Shown piece by piece: positions 27,235 through 35,812 of a stretch of DNA of 64,000 nt. The number at the start of each line of letters is the position of its first letter. The stretch's first letter is position 1. The notes below the pieces were generated by a model. It was given only the letters and a program-made list of their open reading frames with translations. It was not told where the DNA came from and made no database searches. The position numbers and the translations under genes are program-made. The stretch covers positions 909,982-973,981 of the forward strand of contig NZ_JAMLFX010000001.1 of NCBI RefSeq assembly GCF_023634765.1, written 5' to 3'. This stretch comes from Pseudomonas sp. AKS31. Lineage in GTDB: Bacteria > Pseudomonadota > Gammaproteobacteria > Pseudomonadales > Pseudomonadaceae.

Positions 27235-28797
27235 ATGTCAGTAGTAAATGGAACGAGTGAAGCGGATGTACTTTCAGGCACCGACGGCAATGCCAGTGAT
27301 CGCGAAATCATTGGCGGTGCCGGTAACGACTGGCTGTGGGGCGGCGATGGCGCCGATCATTTCGTCGGTGGCGAGGGTTACGATACCGTCAGCTACAGCA
27401 ACAGCCTTGAGGGCGTGAGAGTCGAAGACTTCACCAATTACGGCGAGCTGACCGACGCTTATGGCGACACCTTCACCGGCATTGAAGCGATTCAGGGGTC
27501 GGGCTTCGATGACGTGATTTATCGTCATAAAGACTTTATGAGCATCGATGGCGCTGACGGCCATGACACCGTGAGTTATCGCAACGCTTTCGATCCGGTC
27601 AACATTTTGATCGGCGGCGGCTTCAACGCGGCGGGCGACACACTGATCAACGTAGAAGAGGTCATTGGGTCCGGCAGTGCCGACCACTTCACCGTCAATC
27701 ACGGTGATGTGACCGTTGCCGGCGGTGGCGGTGGCGATGTCTACACGATCAACAGTGCCGGCGTGACGGTCGAGGAAATCGAGGGTTATATGGGCGGTAC
27801 CGATCACGTGTACACCAGCCTGTCCGAGTTGAGGTTGAGCGCATTCGTTGAGAACCTGACCTATACCGGGACCGCTGACTTCATCGGCTACGGCAATGAC
27901 GAGAACAACACCATCATCGCTGGGGCCGGTAATGATGTGCTGTTGGGCGGTGCAGGTGCCGACAACTTTGAGGGTGGCGCCGGTATCGACATCGTCAGCT
28001 ACGACGACAGTACCGAAGGCTTGAGCGCTTCGCTGAAGTGGGGCGTGCAGAGTGGTATTGCGTTCCACGACGTTTACATCGATATCGAAGGCCTGCGCGG
28101 CAGCCAGTTCAATGACGTTCTGGAAGGCGATTGGGGCGATAACATGCTTGAGGGCGGCGCGGGCGACGATCAGATTCAGGGCGGCGATGGCAACGACCAC
28201 ATCTATGGTGGCCTGGCCTCCGGTCTCGATGTCGGAGGTCAGTCCGATAGTCTGTCGGGCGGTGCTGGTGATGACGTTATCGTTGGCGCGGCCAATGATC
28301 TGTTCACCTGGGCCAGTGGTGACGATGGCAATGACATCATCACCCTGGGCCGAGGGTTTGCTTTCGGTGGCGAGGGTAATGACATTCTGACCGCCACCGG
28401 CAGTGACTACATGCTGCAGGGCGATGGGGGGAATGATGTGTTGATTCTTAACCTTGCCGGTCAGTCGAATGCCGGCGGCCGTGCGTATGGCGGGCAGGGC
28501 GATGACACCTACGTGGTCAACACCACCGGGCTGGTGACCATCAAGGATGAGGGGCTGGATATCAGCGACACACTGATCCTGAACACGATCGCCAACGCCA
28601 GCCAATTAAGTGTGACCCGTATCGGCAACGATGCTTTTCTGCACAGTGCCAACGACGGTAGCAGTGGTGTGCCGGACAACGGTGTGAAACTGGCGGATTG
28701 GTATGCCGGGTTCAATACGATCGAGCACATTCAGACCGCCGATGGTCAGGCCTTTGAGCTGCCGGTGAGTGGTGATGCGTTTGCTATGTTTGGGTAA
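27235..28797 (+). CDS. RTX-type calcium-binding protein, probably secreted
   Basis: 520 residues, acidic and Gly/Asp-rich, without Cys or an N-terminal signal peptide. Hemolysin-type nonapeptides (GGxGxDxxx) occur in three clusters: about residues 25-50 (GGAGNDWLWGGDGADHFVGG), 225-250, and 300-410 (LEGGAGDDQIQGGDGNDHIYGG). These motifs bind calcium after type I secretion. There is no recognisable catalytic domain and no ABC transporter or TolC gene nearby. It has its own terminator on each side, so it is transcribed alone. A matrix, surface or filament-associated protein is possible; the link with flagellar glycosylation is positional only. Confidence 0.85.
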   Translation: MSVVNGTSEADVLSGTDGNASDREIIGGAGNDWLWGGDGADHFVGGEGYDTVSYSNSLEGVRVEDFTNYGELTDAYGDTFTGIEAIQGSGFDDVIYRHKDFMSIDGADGHDTVSYRNAFDPVNILIGGGFNAAGDTLINVEEVIGSGSADHFTVNHGDVTVAGGGGGDVYTINSAGVTVEEIEGYMGGTDHVYTSLSELRLSAFVENLTYTGTADFIGYGNDENNTIIAGAGNDVLLGGAGADNFEGGAGIDIVSYDDSTEGLSASLKWGVQSGIAFHDVYIDIEGLRGSQFNDVLEGDWGDNMLEGGAGDDQIQGGDGNDHIYGGLASGLDVGGQSDSLSGGAGDDVIVGAANDLFTWASGDDGNDIITLGRGFAFGGEGNDILTATGSDYMLQGDGGNDVLILNLAGQSNAGGRAYGGQGDDTYVVNTTGLVTIKDEGLDISDTLILNTIANASQLSVTRIGNDAFLHSANDGSSGVPDNGVKLADWYAGFNTIEHIQTADGQAFELPVSGDAFAMFG

Positions 28798-28827
28798 TTG
28801 TTCGATCTGTTGATCTGGCTTGTGGAA

Positions 28828-28859
28828 GGGGATGAATCTTTGGGTTCATCCCTTTTTTT
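28828..28859 (+). terminator. Terminator of the RTX gene
   Basis: GGGATGAA and TTCATCCC flank an 8-base loop followed by seven T residues, 31 bases after the stop codon. Confidence 0.92.
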
Positions 28860-28940
28860 GTCTGGGGCTTGGCGGCCTTTGGGCCGACCAGGCTCTTGGG
28901 GTTTTGGGTGTGTATCCGTTGCTGCGGGTGTTGCTGATTA

Positions 28941-28999
28941 GGGTTCCGCCCTTACGGCGGGTCACTTTTTCCTGGCGCCGAAAAAGTAACCCAAAAGGC
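28941..28999. repeat. Dispersed intergenic repeat with two inverted repeats
   Basis: CCGCCCTTACGGCGGG is followed by GTCACTTTTTC and its complement GAAAAAGT within the next 25 bases. I know this block as a widespread intergenic repeat of proteobacteria. It is non-coding. Confidence 0.65.
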
Positions 29000-29273
29000 T
29001 TGCTCCTACGTACGGCCCGCTCGCTGGGGCTCGGGGTTCCTTCGCTCCGGGATCCATCCGCTCAGCCTTCCGACGTCGCTCGTGGATCAAGATCAAGAGC
29101 GGCAGCCGAGCTAACGCTCATCCTGTTGAGTGGTGAGGAGCGGGGCGTGGTCGGCTTTGGATTTGTGGTGGGTTTTCCCCTTGCTCCAGAGGGAGCCGAT
29201 TTCGGGCTTTTCAAAACCTGAGTTCGACTCGGTATTGCACGTCGGCGTACTTCTTCCAAGCACCTCAATCAGT

Positions 29274-29310
29274 CCCCTCTCCCTTTGGGAGAGGGTTAGG
29301 GTGAGGGGGT
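29274..29310. repeat. Dispersed repeat CCCCTCTCCCTTTGGGAGAGGG
   Basis: CCCTCTCCC and GGGAGAGGG form a 9-bp stem with a 2-3 base loop, followed by TTAGGGTGAGGGGG. This is a common dispersed palindrome in pseudomonads and relatives, often at transcript ends. Confidence 0.65.
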
Positions 29311-29318
29311 TGTGGAGC

Positions 29319-29334
29319 TGGCGCGTTTCCTGCA
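29319..29334 (+). promoter_or_regulatory. Candidate sigma-54 promoter of the CDP-sugar operon
   Basis: TGGCGCGTTTCCTGCA has GG and GC exactly ten bases apart (29320-29321 and 29332-29333). The -12 part is CTGC rather than TTGC, so it is a weaker match than those before flgF, fleS and fliE. It lies about 137 bases before rfbF. Chance occurrence in GC-rich DNA is possible. Confidence 0.3.
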
Positions 29335-29470
29335 AGTCCCCTGTAAATCGCCATAAAACGAGCGCTCGCGGTCACTTCAGCGGCGCCTGGAACGGCAAAA
29401 GGTTTAGCCAGACGGCCCGCAACGCTCAACAAAGCCATGCGCAGCCCGGTGAAGAACAAGAGGGGAGACG

Positions 29471-30244
29471 ATGAAGGCAGTTATTTTGGCGGGTGGCCTC
29501 GGCACGCGCATCAGTGAAGAGTCGCACCTCAAGCCCAAGCCAATGATCGAGATCGGCGGCAAGCCAATTCTCTGGCACATCATGAAGCAGTATTCCGCCC
29601 ACGGAATTCACGACTTTGTGATCTGCCTCGGCTACAAGGGCTATGCGATCAAGGACTTCTTCGCCAATTACTTCCTGCACACCTCTGACGTCACCTTCAA
29701 CATGCGCGAAAACCGCATGGACGTGCACCAGAACTACAGCGAGCCGTGGAGTGTCACCCTCATCGACACTGGCGAAGAAACCATGACCGGTGGTCGCTTG
29801 CTGCGTGCCGGCCGTTATCTGAAGGATGAAGAGGCGTTCTGCTTCACCTACGGCGACGGCGTGTCCGATATCAACATTGCCCAACTCGTGGATTTCCACA
29901 AAGCCCACGGTCGTCTGGCGACCGTCACTGCCGTGCAGCCGCCGGGCCGCTACGGCGCGCTTGAGCGTCAGGGCGATCAAGTACTGGGTTTCACCGAAAA
30001 GCCTCGCGGTGACGGTGGCTGGATCAACGGTGGCTTCTTCGTGCTTTCGCCGAAAGTGCTGCCGTACATCGCCGATGACGCCACTACTTGGGAAGCCGAA
30101 CCGCTGGCACGTCTGGCCGCAGACGAACAGTTGAAAGCCTTCGAACATGAAGGCTTCTGGCACCCGATGGACACCCTGCGCGACAAGAACCATCTCGAAG
30201 CGCTGTGGCAGAGCGGGGAGGCCCCATGGAAGCAATGGGCCTGA
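29471..30244 (+). CDS. rfbF: Glucose-1-phosphate cytidylyltransferase RfbF
   Basis: 257 residues, the family size. It makes CDP-glucose from CTP and glucose 1-phosphate. The nucleotide-binding motif is [15 protein letters not shown], followed by [27 protein letters not shown] precedes the ATG. It is the first gene of a tightly packed seven-gene operon (rfbF to the CmcI-like gene); its end overlaps rfbG by 19 bases. Confidence 0.96.
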   Translation: MKAVILAGGLGTRISEESHLKPKPMIEIGGKPILWHIMKQYSAHGIHDFVICLGYKGYAIKDFFANYFLHTSDVTFNMRENRMDVHQNYSEPWSVTLIDTGEETMTGGRLLRAGRYLKDEEAFCFTYGDGVSDINIAQLVDFHKAHGRLATVTAVQPPGRYGALERQGDQVLGFTEKPRGDGGWINGGFFVLSPKVLPYIADDATTWEAEPLARLAADEQLKAFEHEGFWHPMDTLRDKNHLEALWQSGEAPWKQWA

Positions 30245-31308
30245 GTGCGGATTTCTGGCGTGGCAAACGCGTCCTCGTTACCGGACATACCGGTTTCAAG
30301 GGCAGTTGGCTGACCCTGTGGCTGCAAAGCCTCGGCGCGGAAGTCAGCGGTTTCTCCCTCGATCCGTCGACCGAGCCGAGCCTGTTCGAACTGGCGCGCG
30401 TGCACGAAGGCATCAACGATCAGCGCGGTGATCTGCGGGATCTCGGTGCCTTGCTGGAAATCATCGCCGACACCGAGCCTGAGATCGTTCTGCACCTGGC
30501 GGCTCAGCCATTGGTGCGCGAAGGCTATCGCGATCCACTCGGCACTTACTCCAGCAACGTCATGGGTACGTTGAACCTGCTTGAAGCGATTCGTCAGGTC
30601 GGCTGCGTGCGCGCCTGTGTGCTGGTGACCACCGACAAGGTCTACGCCAACAAGGAATGGCTGTGGCCGTACCGCGAGGACGAAGCCCTCGGTGGTCATG
30701 ATCCTTACAGCAGCAGCAAGGCCTGCTGCGAACTGCTCGCACAATCTTATGCCGCGTCATTTTTCCCGGCCGACAAGTACGCCGAGCATGGTCTGGCCCT
30801 GGCCACCGCACGTGCCGGCAACGTCTTGGGCGGCGGTGATTTTGCCCCGGAGCGCCTGATTCCCGACGTGCTCAAAGCGTGGAGCGCCGACGAGCCGGTG
30901 ACCTTGCGCTACCCGCAAGCCGTGCGCCCATGGCAGCACGCGCTGGAACCGCTGGCCGGTTACCTGCAACTGGCCGCCGGCCTCTACGAGCAAGGCCCGG
31001 AATACGCCGGGGCGTGGAACTTCGGCCCGGGTGAAGCGGACATGTGCAGCGTCGGCGAAGTGGTCGAACTGCTCGCCAGCCGCTGGCCGCAGGCGCGTGG
31101 TCTGCGCATTGAGAAAAGCGAATTGCACGAAGCCGGCCTGCTGCGTCTGGACAGCAGCCGCGCACGGCAGCTGCTGGGCTGGCAACCACGCTGGACCTTG
31201 CAGGCCTGCCTGACCCAGACCCTCGACTGGCATCTGGCGTGGCAGAACGGCGATGACATGCGCAACGTCACCCTCGGTCAACTGAACCTGTACCGAGGCG
31301 CGCTGTGA
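30226..31308 (+). CDS. rfbG: CDP-glucose 4,6-dehydratase RfbG
   Basis: 360 residues from ATG 30226, which has GGGGAGG upstream. It converts CDP-glucose to CDP-4-keto-6-deoxyglucose. The NAD-binding motif is [11 protein letters not shown], and the SDR catalytic residues fall in DKVYANKEW and the YSSSKACCE (Tyr-x3-Lys) segment. Its last bases overlap the next start (GTGA). The pathway branch it opens here lacks the RfbH dehydratase of 3,6-dideoxyhexose synthesis. Confidence 0.96.
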   Translation: MEAMGLSADFWRGKRVLVTGHTGFKGSWLTLWLQSLGAEVSGFSLDPSTEPSLFELARVHEGINDQRGDLRDLGALLEIIADTEPEIVLHLAAQPLVREGYRDPLGTYSSNVMGTLNLLEAIRQVGCVRACVLVTTDKVYANKEWLWPYREDEALGGHDPYSSSKACCELLAQSYAASFFPADKYAEHGLALATARAGNVLGGGDFAPERLIPDVLKAWSADEPVTLRYPQAVRPWQHALEPLAGYLQLAAGLYEQGPEYAGAWNFGPGEADMCSVGEVVELLASRWPQARGLRIEKSELHEAGLLRLDSSRARQLLGWQPRWTLQACLTQTLDWHLAWQNGDDMRNVTLGQLNLYRGAL

Positions 31309-31865
31309 GCGAATTCTCCCTGAAGGCGTTGCCGCTGGCCGGGTTGTTCAGCGTCCAGCACAAACGCTTCGAAGACCAGCGCGGGCACTTCGCCCGGTTG
31401 TTTTGCGAAGGCAGCCTGAGTGCGTTCGGCAGTGAATTTCATATCCGCCAGATCAACCATTCCTGCACCCGCGAGAAGGGCAGTGTGCGCGGTCTGCATT
31501 ATCAGAACGCCAACGCCCCGGAAGCCAAACTGATCACTTGCCTGCGCGGTGAAGTGTGGGACGTGGCGGTGGATCTGCGTCCTGACTCCAAAACTTTTCT
31601 GCACTGGCACGCCGAGCACCTGAAGGCCGGTGACGGTTGCAGTCTGTTGATTCCTGCTGGTTTCGCCCACGGTTTCCAGACGCTGACCGAGGACGCCGAA
31701 CTGCTTTACCTGCACAGCGCCGATTACGCGCCGGAGCATGAGGGTGGTCTGTCGGTGAATGATCCACGGCTGGCGATTGCCTGGCCGTTGCCTGTCAATA
31801 ATTTGTCAGCGCGTGATTCCAGCCATCCCGCGCTTGATCAACACTTTGCTGGAGTGCGTCTATGA
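31305..31865 (+). CDS. dTDP-4-dehydrorhamnose 3,5-epimerase-like sugar epimerase
   Basis: 186 residues, GTG start overlapping the rfbG stop. The RmlC cupin motifs are clear: FEDQRGHFARLF, then QINHSCTREKGSVRGLHYQ, where His of RGLHYQ is the expected base. In this operon the substrate should be the CDP-4-keto-6-deoxyhexose made by RfbG rather than a dTDP sugar. Single or double epimerisation at C3/C5 cannot be decided from the sequence. Confidence 0.9.
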   Translation: MSEFSLKALPLAGLFSVQHKRFEDQRGHFARLFCEGSLSAFGSEFHIRQINHSCTREKGSVRGLHYQNANAPEAKLITCLRGEVWDVAVDLRPDSKTFLHWHAEHLKAGDGCSLLIPAGFAHGFQTLTEDAELLYLHSADYAPEHEGGLSVNDPRLAIAWPLPVNNLSARDSSHPALDQHFAGVRL

Positions 31866-33088
31866 ACTGCCGTGGGTGCGCCGCACCGCTGAGCCTGCCG
31901 CTGATTGACCTCGGCACCTCCCCACCGTCCAACGCCTATGTGCACGCCGATCGCCTGGAGCAGGCCGAGCAGTGGGTGCCGTTGAAGGTCGCCGTGTGTC
32001 AGCAATGCTGGCTGGTGCAGACCGAGGACTACACCAGCGCTGACAGCCTGTTCGACGCCGAGTACGCCTACTTCAGTTCGTTCTCCAGCACCTGGCTGGC
32101 CCATGCCGAGCGCTATGTCGCCGAGATGGTCGAGCGCTTTGGCCTGACCGCCGACAGCCGTGTGGTTGAAGTCGCCGCTAACGACGGATACCTGCTGCAA
32201 TACGTCGCCGCTCGCGGCATTGCCTGCCTGGGCGTTGAGCCGACGCGCAGCACTGCACAAGCCGCACGCGAAAAAGGCCTGGAGATTCGTGAGCTGTTCT
32301 TCGGCCGCGACACTGCTGCGCAATTGAAAAGCGAAGGCTGGGGCGCTGACTTGATGGCGGCCAACAACGTGCTCGCCCATGTGCCGGACATCAATGATTT
32401 CCTCGGCGGGTTCGCCACGCTGCTCAAGCCGACCGGCGTCGCCACGTTCGAGTTTCCGCAACTGCTGACACTGATGGCCGGCGCGCAGTTCGACACGCTG
32501 TATCACGAACACTATTCGTACCTGTCGCTGACTGCCGTGCAGACCCTGTGCGAGCGCAATGGTCTGGAAGTGTTCGACGTCAGCCAACTGACTACCCATG
32601 GCGGATCGCTGCGGGTATTCGTCCAGCGCAAGGACGGCGAGCGCCGTGCGGTACAAGCGGCGGTGCAACAGCAGCTGCAGGCCGAGCTGGAGGCCGGGGT
32701 GAAAACCGCCGAGTACTACGCCAGCCTCACGCCCGCCGCTGAACGCATCAAGCATGCACTGCTGCGCTTTCTGTTGCAGGCCAAGGCTGACGGCAAGCGG
32801 GTAGTCGGCTACGGCGCGGCCGCCAAGGGCAACACCTTGCTCAACTACGCCGGAGTCAAACCCGACCTGCTGGCCTGGGTCGCCGATGCCAACCCGCACA
32901 AGCAGGGAAAATTCCTGCCGGGCAGTCGCATTCCGATCGTTGCGCCCGCGCAGATCGACATCGAAAAACCGGACTACGTGCTGGTGCTGCCGTGGAACTT
33001 GCTGCACGAAGTCAGTCAGCAACTGGCGCAAGTGCGTCAGTGGGACGGCCACTTCGTGATCGCCGTGCCTGAGTTGAAAGTGCTGTGA
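31862..33088 (+). CDS. Sugar C-methyltransferase, TylC3-like, with N-terminal zinc motif
   Basis: 408 residues. The N terminus has CRGC and, about 40 residues on, CQQC, the putative zinc-binding module of sugar C-methyltransferases. A class I SAM domain follows (VVEVAANDGYLLQYV, about residue 100), then the C-terminal C-methyltransferase domain (VGYGAAAKGNTLLNY, about 316). Members such as TylC3 add a C-methyl group at C3 of 4-keto-6-deoxyhexoses. It overlaps its neighbours at ATGA and GTGA, so the operon is coupled. Likely product: a CDP-linked 3-C-methyl sugar. Confidence 0.88.
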   Translation: MNCRGCAAPLSLPLIDLGTSPPSNAYVHADRLEQAEQWVPLKVAVCQQCWLVQTEDYTSADSLFDAEYAYFSSFSSTWLAHAERYVAEMVERFGLTADSRVVEVAANDGYLLQYVAARGIACLGVEPTRSTAQAAREKGLEIRELFFGRDTAAQLKSEGWGADLMAANNVLAHVPDINDFLGGFATLLKPTGVATFEFPQLLTLMAGAQFDTLYHEHYSYLSLTAVQTLCERNGLEVFDVSQLTTHGGSLRVFVQRKDGERRAVQAAVQQQLQAELEAGVKTAEYYASLTPAAERIKHALLRFLLQAKADGKRVVGYGAAAKGNTLLNYAGVKPDLLAWVADANPHKQGKFLPGSRIPIVAPAQIDIEKPDYVLVLPWNLLHEVSQQLAQVRQWDGHFVIAVPELKVL

Positions 33089-33936
33089 AGGTACTCGTTA
33101 CCGGCGCGACCGGTTTTGTCGGCCGCCATCTGGTTGCGGCGTTGCTGGCCCGTGGCTGCGAGATCCGCGCCGTGGCGCGCAACGCAGAAACCGCGCAAGG
33201 CATGCCGTGGATCAACGACGTCGAGTTCATCAGCGCAGATATCCACGCACCTGATCTGGATGTCGCAGCACTGGTAAAAGGCATCGATGCGCTGGCGCAT
33301 CTGGCCTGGCCAGGCCTGCCGAACTATCGGGCGCTGTTCCATTTCGAGCACAACCTGATGGCCGATTACCGCTTTATCAAAAGCGCGGTCGAGGCAGGCG
33401 TGAAGCAGGTGCTCGTCACCGGCACCTGCTTCGAATACGGCATGCAAAGCGGCCCACTCAGCGAAAGCACCGCGCCGCAGCCGAGCAATCCTTACGGCCT
33501 GGCCAAGCACACGCTGCACCTGTTTTTGCAAAATCTGCAGCAGGAGCATCCGTTTACTTTGCAGTGGACGCGCCTGTTCTATCTGCATGGCGAAGGGCAA
33601 AACCCCAACAGTCTGTTGGCCGCGTTGGACCGGGCGATCAATGTCGGTGAAGCGTCGTTCAACATGTCCGCCGGTGAGCAGTTACGCGATTTTCTGCCGA
33701 TTGAACGCGCTGCCGGTTACCTCGCCGCGATCCTGCAAAAAACCGACTTCAACGGCGTGATCAATTGCGCCAGCGGCCAACCGGTGTCCGTACGTGCGTT
33801 GGTCGAACAACGCCTGCGCGAACGCGGCGCAGCGCTGCATCTGAACCTCGGCCACTACCCGTATCCGACCCACGAACCGCTGGCGTTCTGGGCGGTGACC
33901 GAGCGCTTGCAACAGTTATTGGGAGAGCCGCAATGA
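33085..33936 (+). CDS. NAD-dependent sugar epimerase/dehydratase, probable 4-ketoreductase
   Basis: 283 residues, GTG start. The Rossmann motif VLVTGATGFVGRHL is at the N terminus, and the SDR Tyr-x3-Lys pair is in NPYGLAK (about residue 137). It is shorter than dehydratases, which fits a ketoreductase that finishes the C-methylated sugar nucleotide by reducing the 4-keto group. That role is inferred from its place in the operon. Confidence 0.85.
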   Translation: MKVLVTGATGFVGRHLVAALLARGCEIRAVARNAETAQGMPWINDVEFISADIHAPDLDVAALVKGIDALAHLAWPGLPNYRALFHFEHNLMADYRFIKSAVEAGVKQVLVTGTCFEYGMQSGPLSESTAPQPSNPYGLAKHTLHLFLQNLQQEHPFTLQWTRLFYLHGEGQNPNSLLAALDRAINVGEASFNMSAGEQLRDFLPIERAAGYLAAILQKTDFNGVINCASGQPVSVRALVEQRLRERGAALHLNLGHYPYPTHEPLAFWAVTERLQQLLGEPQ

Positions 33937-35003
33937 GGCACGAGTTGTACCGGGTCACCGACCTGCCGGTGCTGCAGAACCGCACCTTTGCCGATCCCGC
34001 GTCGGCGCAGGTCTCGGCCAGTGCCGACATGCTGTTGGTGCAGGACGAGCGCAGCGGTCTGATCTTCAACGCGGCGTTCGACGCCGACAAGCTCAGCTAC
34101 GACGCCGATTACCAGAACGAGCAGGCGCATTCCGGCCAGTTCCAGAAGCACTTGAGTGACGTCGAAGGCATCATCGCCAAGCACTTCAAGGGCCAGGAGC
34201 TGATCGAAGTCGGCTGCGGCAAAGGCTATTTCCTGGAATTGCTCAAGGGCCTCGGCTATTCGATCACCGGCATTGATCCGGCGTACGAAGGCGAGAATGC
34301 CGACGTGATCAAGGCACCATTCACTCGGGGCCTGGGTCTGGCGGCGGACGCCATCGTCCTGCGCCACGTGCTGGAGCACATTCAGGATCCGGTCAGCTTC
34401 CTCGCAGAAATGGCCAACGCCAATCAGGGCGGGCAGATCTACATCGAAGTGCCGTGCTTTGACTGGATCCTCGAGCACAAAGCCTGGTTCGACCTGTTCT
34501 ACGAACACGTCAATTATTTCCGTCTCGATGACCTGCGCCGGATGTTCGGCACCGTGCACGAGGCCGGTCACCTGTTCGGTGGCCAATACCTGTACATCGT
34601 CGCCGATCTGTCGACCTTGCGCCTGACTCCGGATCAACCGGTGCCGCGCCTGAGCCTGCCTGACGGTTTCACCGCCAGCCTCGATCGTGCCGTGCAGATT
34701 ATTCAGTCCGCCCCCGAACAGGGTTCGGCGATCTGGGGCGCCTCGTCCAAAGGCGTGATTTATTCGCTGTTCCTGCAACGTGCCGGTGTGGCGGTGGACC
34801 GTGTGGTGGATATCAACCCGGCCAAGCAGGGGCGTTATCTGCCGTTGAGCGGCGCGCGGGTGTCCTCGCCGCAAGAAGCGATGGATGCGCTGCCGGAAGG
34901 CGCCAACCTGTTTGTGATGAATTCCAATTACCTCGAAGAGATCAAGCGGATGACCGGTGGACGCTACGTCTATCACGCCGTCGACAGCGCTTCGTTTCAG
35001 TGA
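33933..35003 (+). CDS. Class I SAM methyltransferase with C-methyltransferase-like C terminus
   Basis: 356 residues, ATG overlapping the previous stop. The SAM motif is LIEVGCGKGYFLELL (about residue 90). The last 130 residues (IWGASSKGVIYSLFLQRAG, then VDINPAKQGRYLPLSG) resemble the C-terminal domain of the TylC3-like enzyme two genes upstream. It lacks the N-terminal Cys pairs. Two related methyltransferases in one operon suggest a doubly methylated sugar, or distinct C- and O-methyl steps. Confidence 0.82.
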   Translation: MRHELYRVTDLPVLQNRTFADPASAQVSASADMLLVQDERSGLIFNAAFDADKLSYDADYQNEQAHSGQFQKHLSDVEGIIAKHFKGQELIEVGCGKGYFLELLKGLGYSITGIDPAYEGENADVIKAPFTRGLGLAADAIVLRHVLEHIQDPVSFLAEMANANQGGQIYIEVPCFDWILEHKAWFDLFYEHVNYFRLDDLRRMFGTVHEAGHLFGGQYLYIVADLSTLRLTPDQPVPRLSLPDGFTASLDRAVQIIQSAPEQGSAIWGASSKGVIYSLFLQRAGVAVDRVVDINPAKQGRYLPLSGARVSSPQEAMDALPEGANLFVMNSNYLEEIKRMTGGRYVYHAVDSASFQ

Positions 35004-35020
35004 CCCTTGAGATTATTAAA

Positions 35021-35758
35021 ATGACCGACAACAGCATTAACCAAGCTTTCGAAGCCGAGTGCCGGGAACAGATCGCCCAGCAGGGTGACGACCAGAAACT
35101 GACGGGCCTGGCCCGCGATTTCTTCAACGAATCGGCCAAACACAAATACAGCTACCACTTCTCGTGGATGGGCCGTCCGATCATCCAGCTGCCACAAGAC
35201 ATGATGGCCATGCAGGAGATCATCTGGCAGGTCAAACCGGATCTGGTCATCGAGTGCGGCATCGCCCACGGCGGCTCGATCATCTACTACGCCTCGTTGC
35301 TGGAGCTGCAGGGCCACGGCGAAGTGCTGGGCATCGACCTCGACATTCGCCCGCACAACCGCGAAGCGATCGAAAGCCACCCGATGGCCAAGCGCATCAA
35401 GATGATCGAAGGCTCGAGCATCGACGCGGGCATTGCCGCCCAGGTGCAGGCGGCAGCCAAAGGCAAGAAAGTCATTCTGGTTCTCGACTCCAACCACACC
35501 CACGATCACGTGCTGGAAGAGCTGCGTCTGTACGCACCGCTGGTGTCGGTCGACAGCTACTGCGTGGTCATGGACACCGTGGTTGAAGACATGCCGGCCG
35601 ATTTCTTCCCGGATCGTCCATGGGGCCCGGGCGACAACCCGAAAACCGCCGTGTGGAAATACCTCGAAGAAAACCAGGATTTCGAGATCGACCAGCAGTT
35701 GCAGAACAAGCTGTTGATCACCGTGGCGCCGGACGGCTATCTGCGTCGCGTCCGTTAA
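35021..35758 (+). CDS. CmcI/rhamnosyl O-methyltransferase-family methyltransferase
   Basis: 245 residues from ATG 35021; a GTG at 35000 overlapping the previous stop is an alternative start. The SAM-binding stretch IECGIAHGGSIIYYASLLEL (about residue 78) and DSNHTHDHVLEEL (about 163) match the cephalosporin-hydroxylase/CmcI family, whose characterised sugar members are O-methyltransferases needing a divalent metal. It probably methylates the finished deoxyhexose. It ends the CDP-sugar operon, 54 bases before the second large glycosyltransferase. Confidence 0.85.
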   Translation: MTDNSINQAFEAECREQIAQQGDDQKLTGLARDFFNESAKHKYSYHFSWMGRPIIQLPQDMMAMQEIIWQVKPDLVIECGIAHGGSIIYYASLLELQGHGEVLGIDLDIRPHNREAIESHPMAKRIKMIEGSSIDAGIAAQVQAAAKGKKVILVLDSNHTHDHVLEELRLYAPLVSVDSYCVVMDTVVEDMPADFFPDRPWGPGDNPKTAVWKYLEENQDFEIDQQLQNKLLITVAPDGYLRRVR

Positions 35759-35812
35759 TTCGCAACATCACCAAGCGTTGTTTCGGCGAGTCGCCGGTTG
35801 TGGAGAGAAGTT

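Larger units (their letters stand above)
28860..29470. other. Intergenic region before the CDP-sugar operon
   Basis: About 610 bases without a credible gene. It holds two dispersed repeats and, near its right end, a candidate sigma-54 element at 29319-29334. Reading frames present here are short, differ from host codon use and cross the repeats. The sequence between repeats (about 29000-29240) shows nothing recognisable. Confidence 0.6.
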
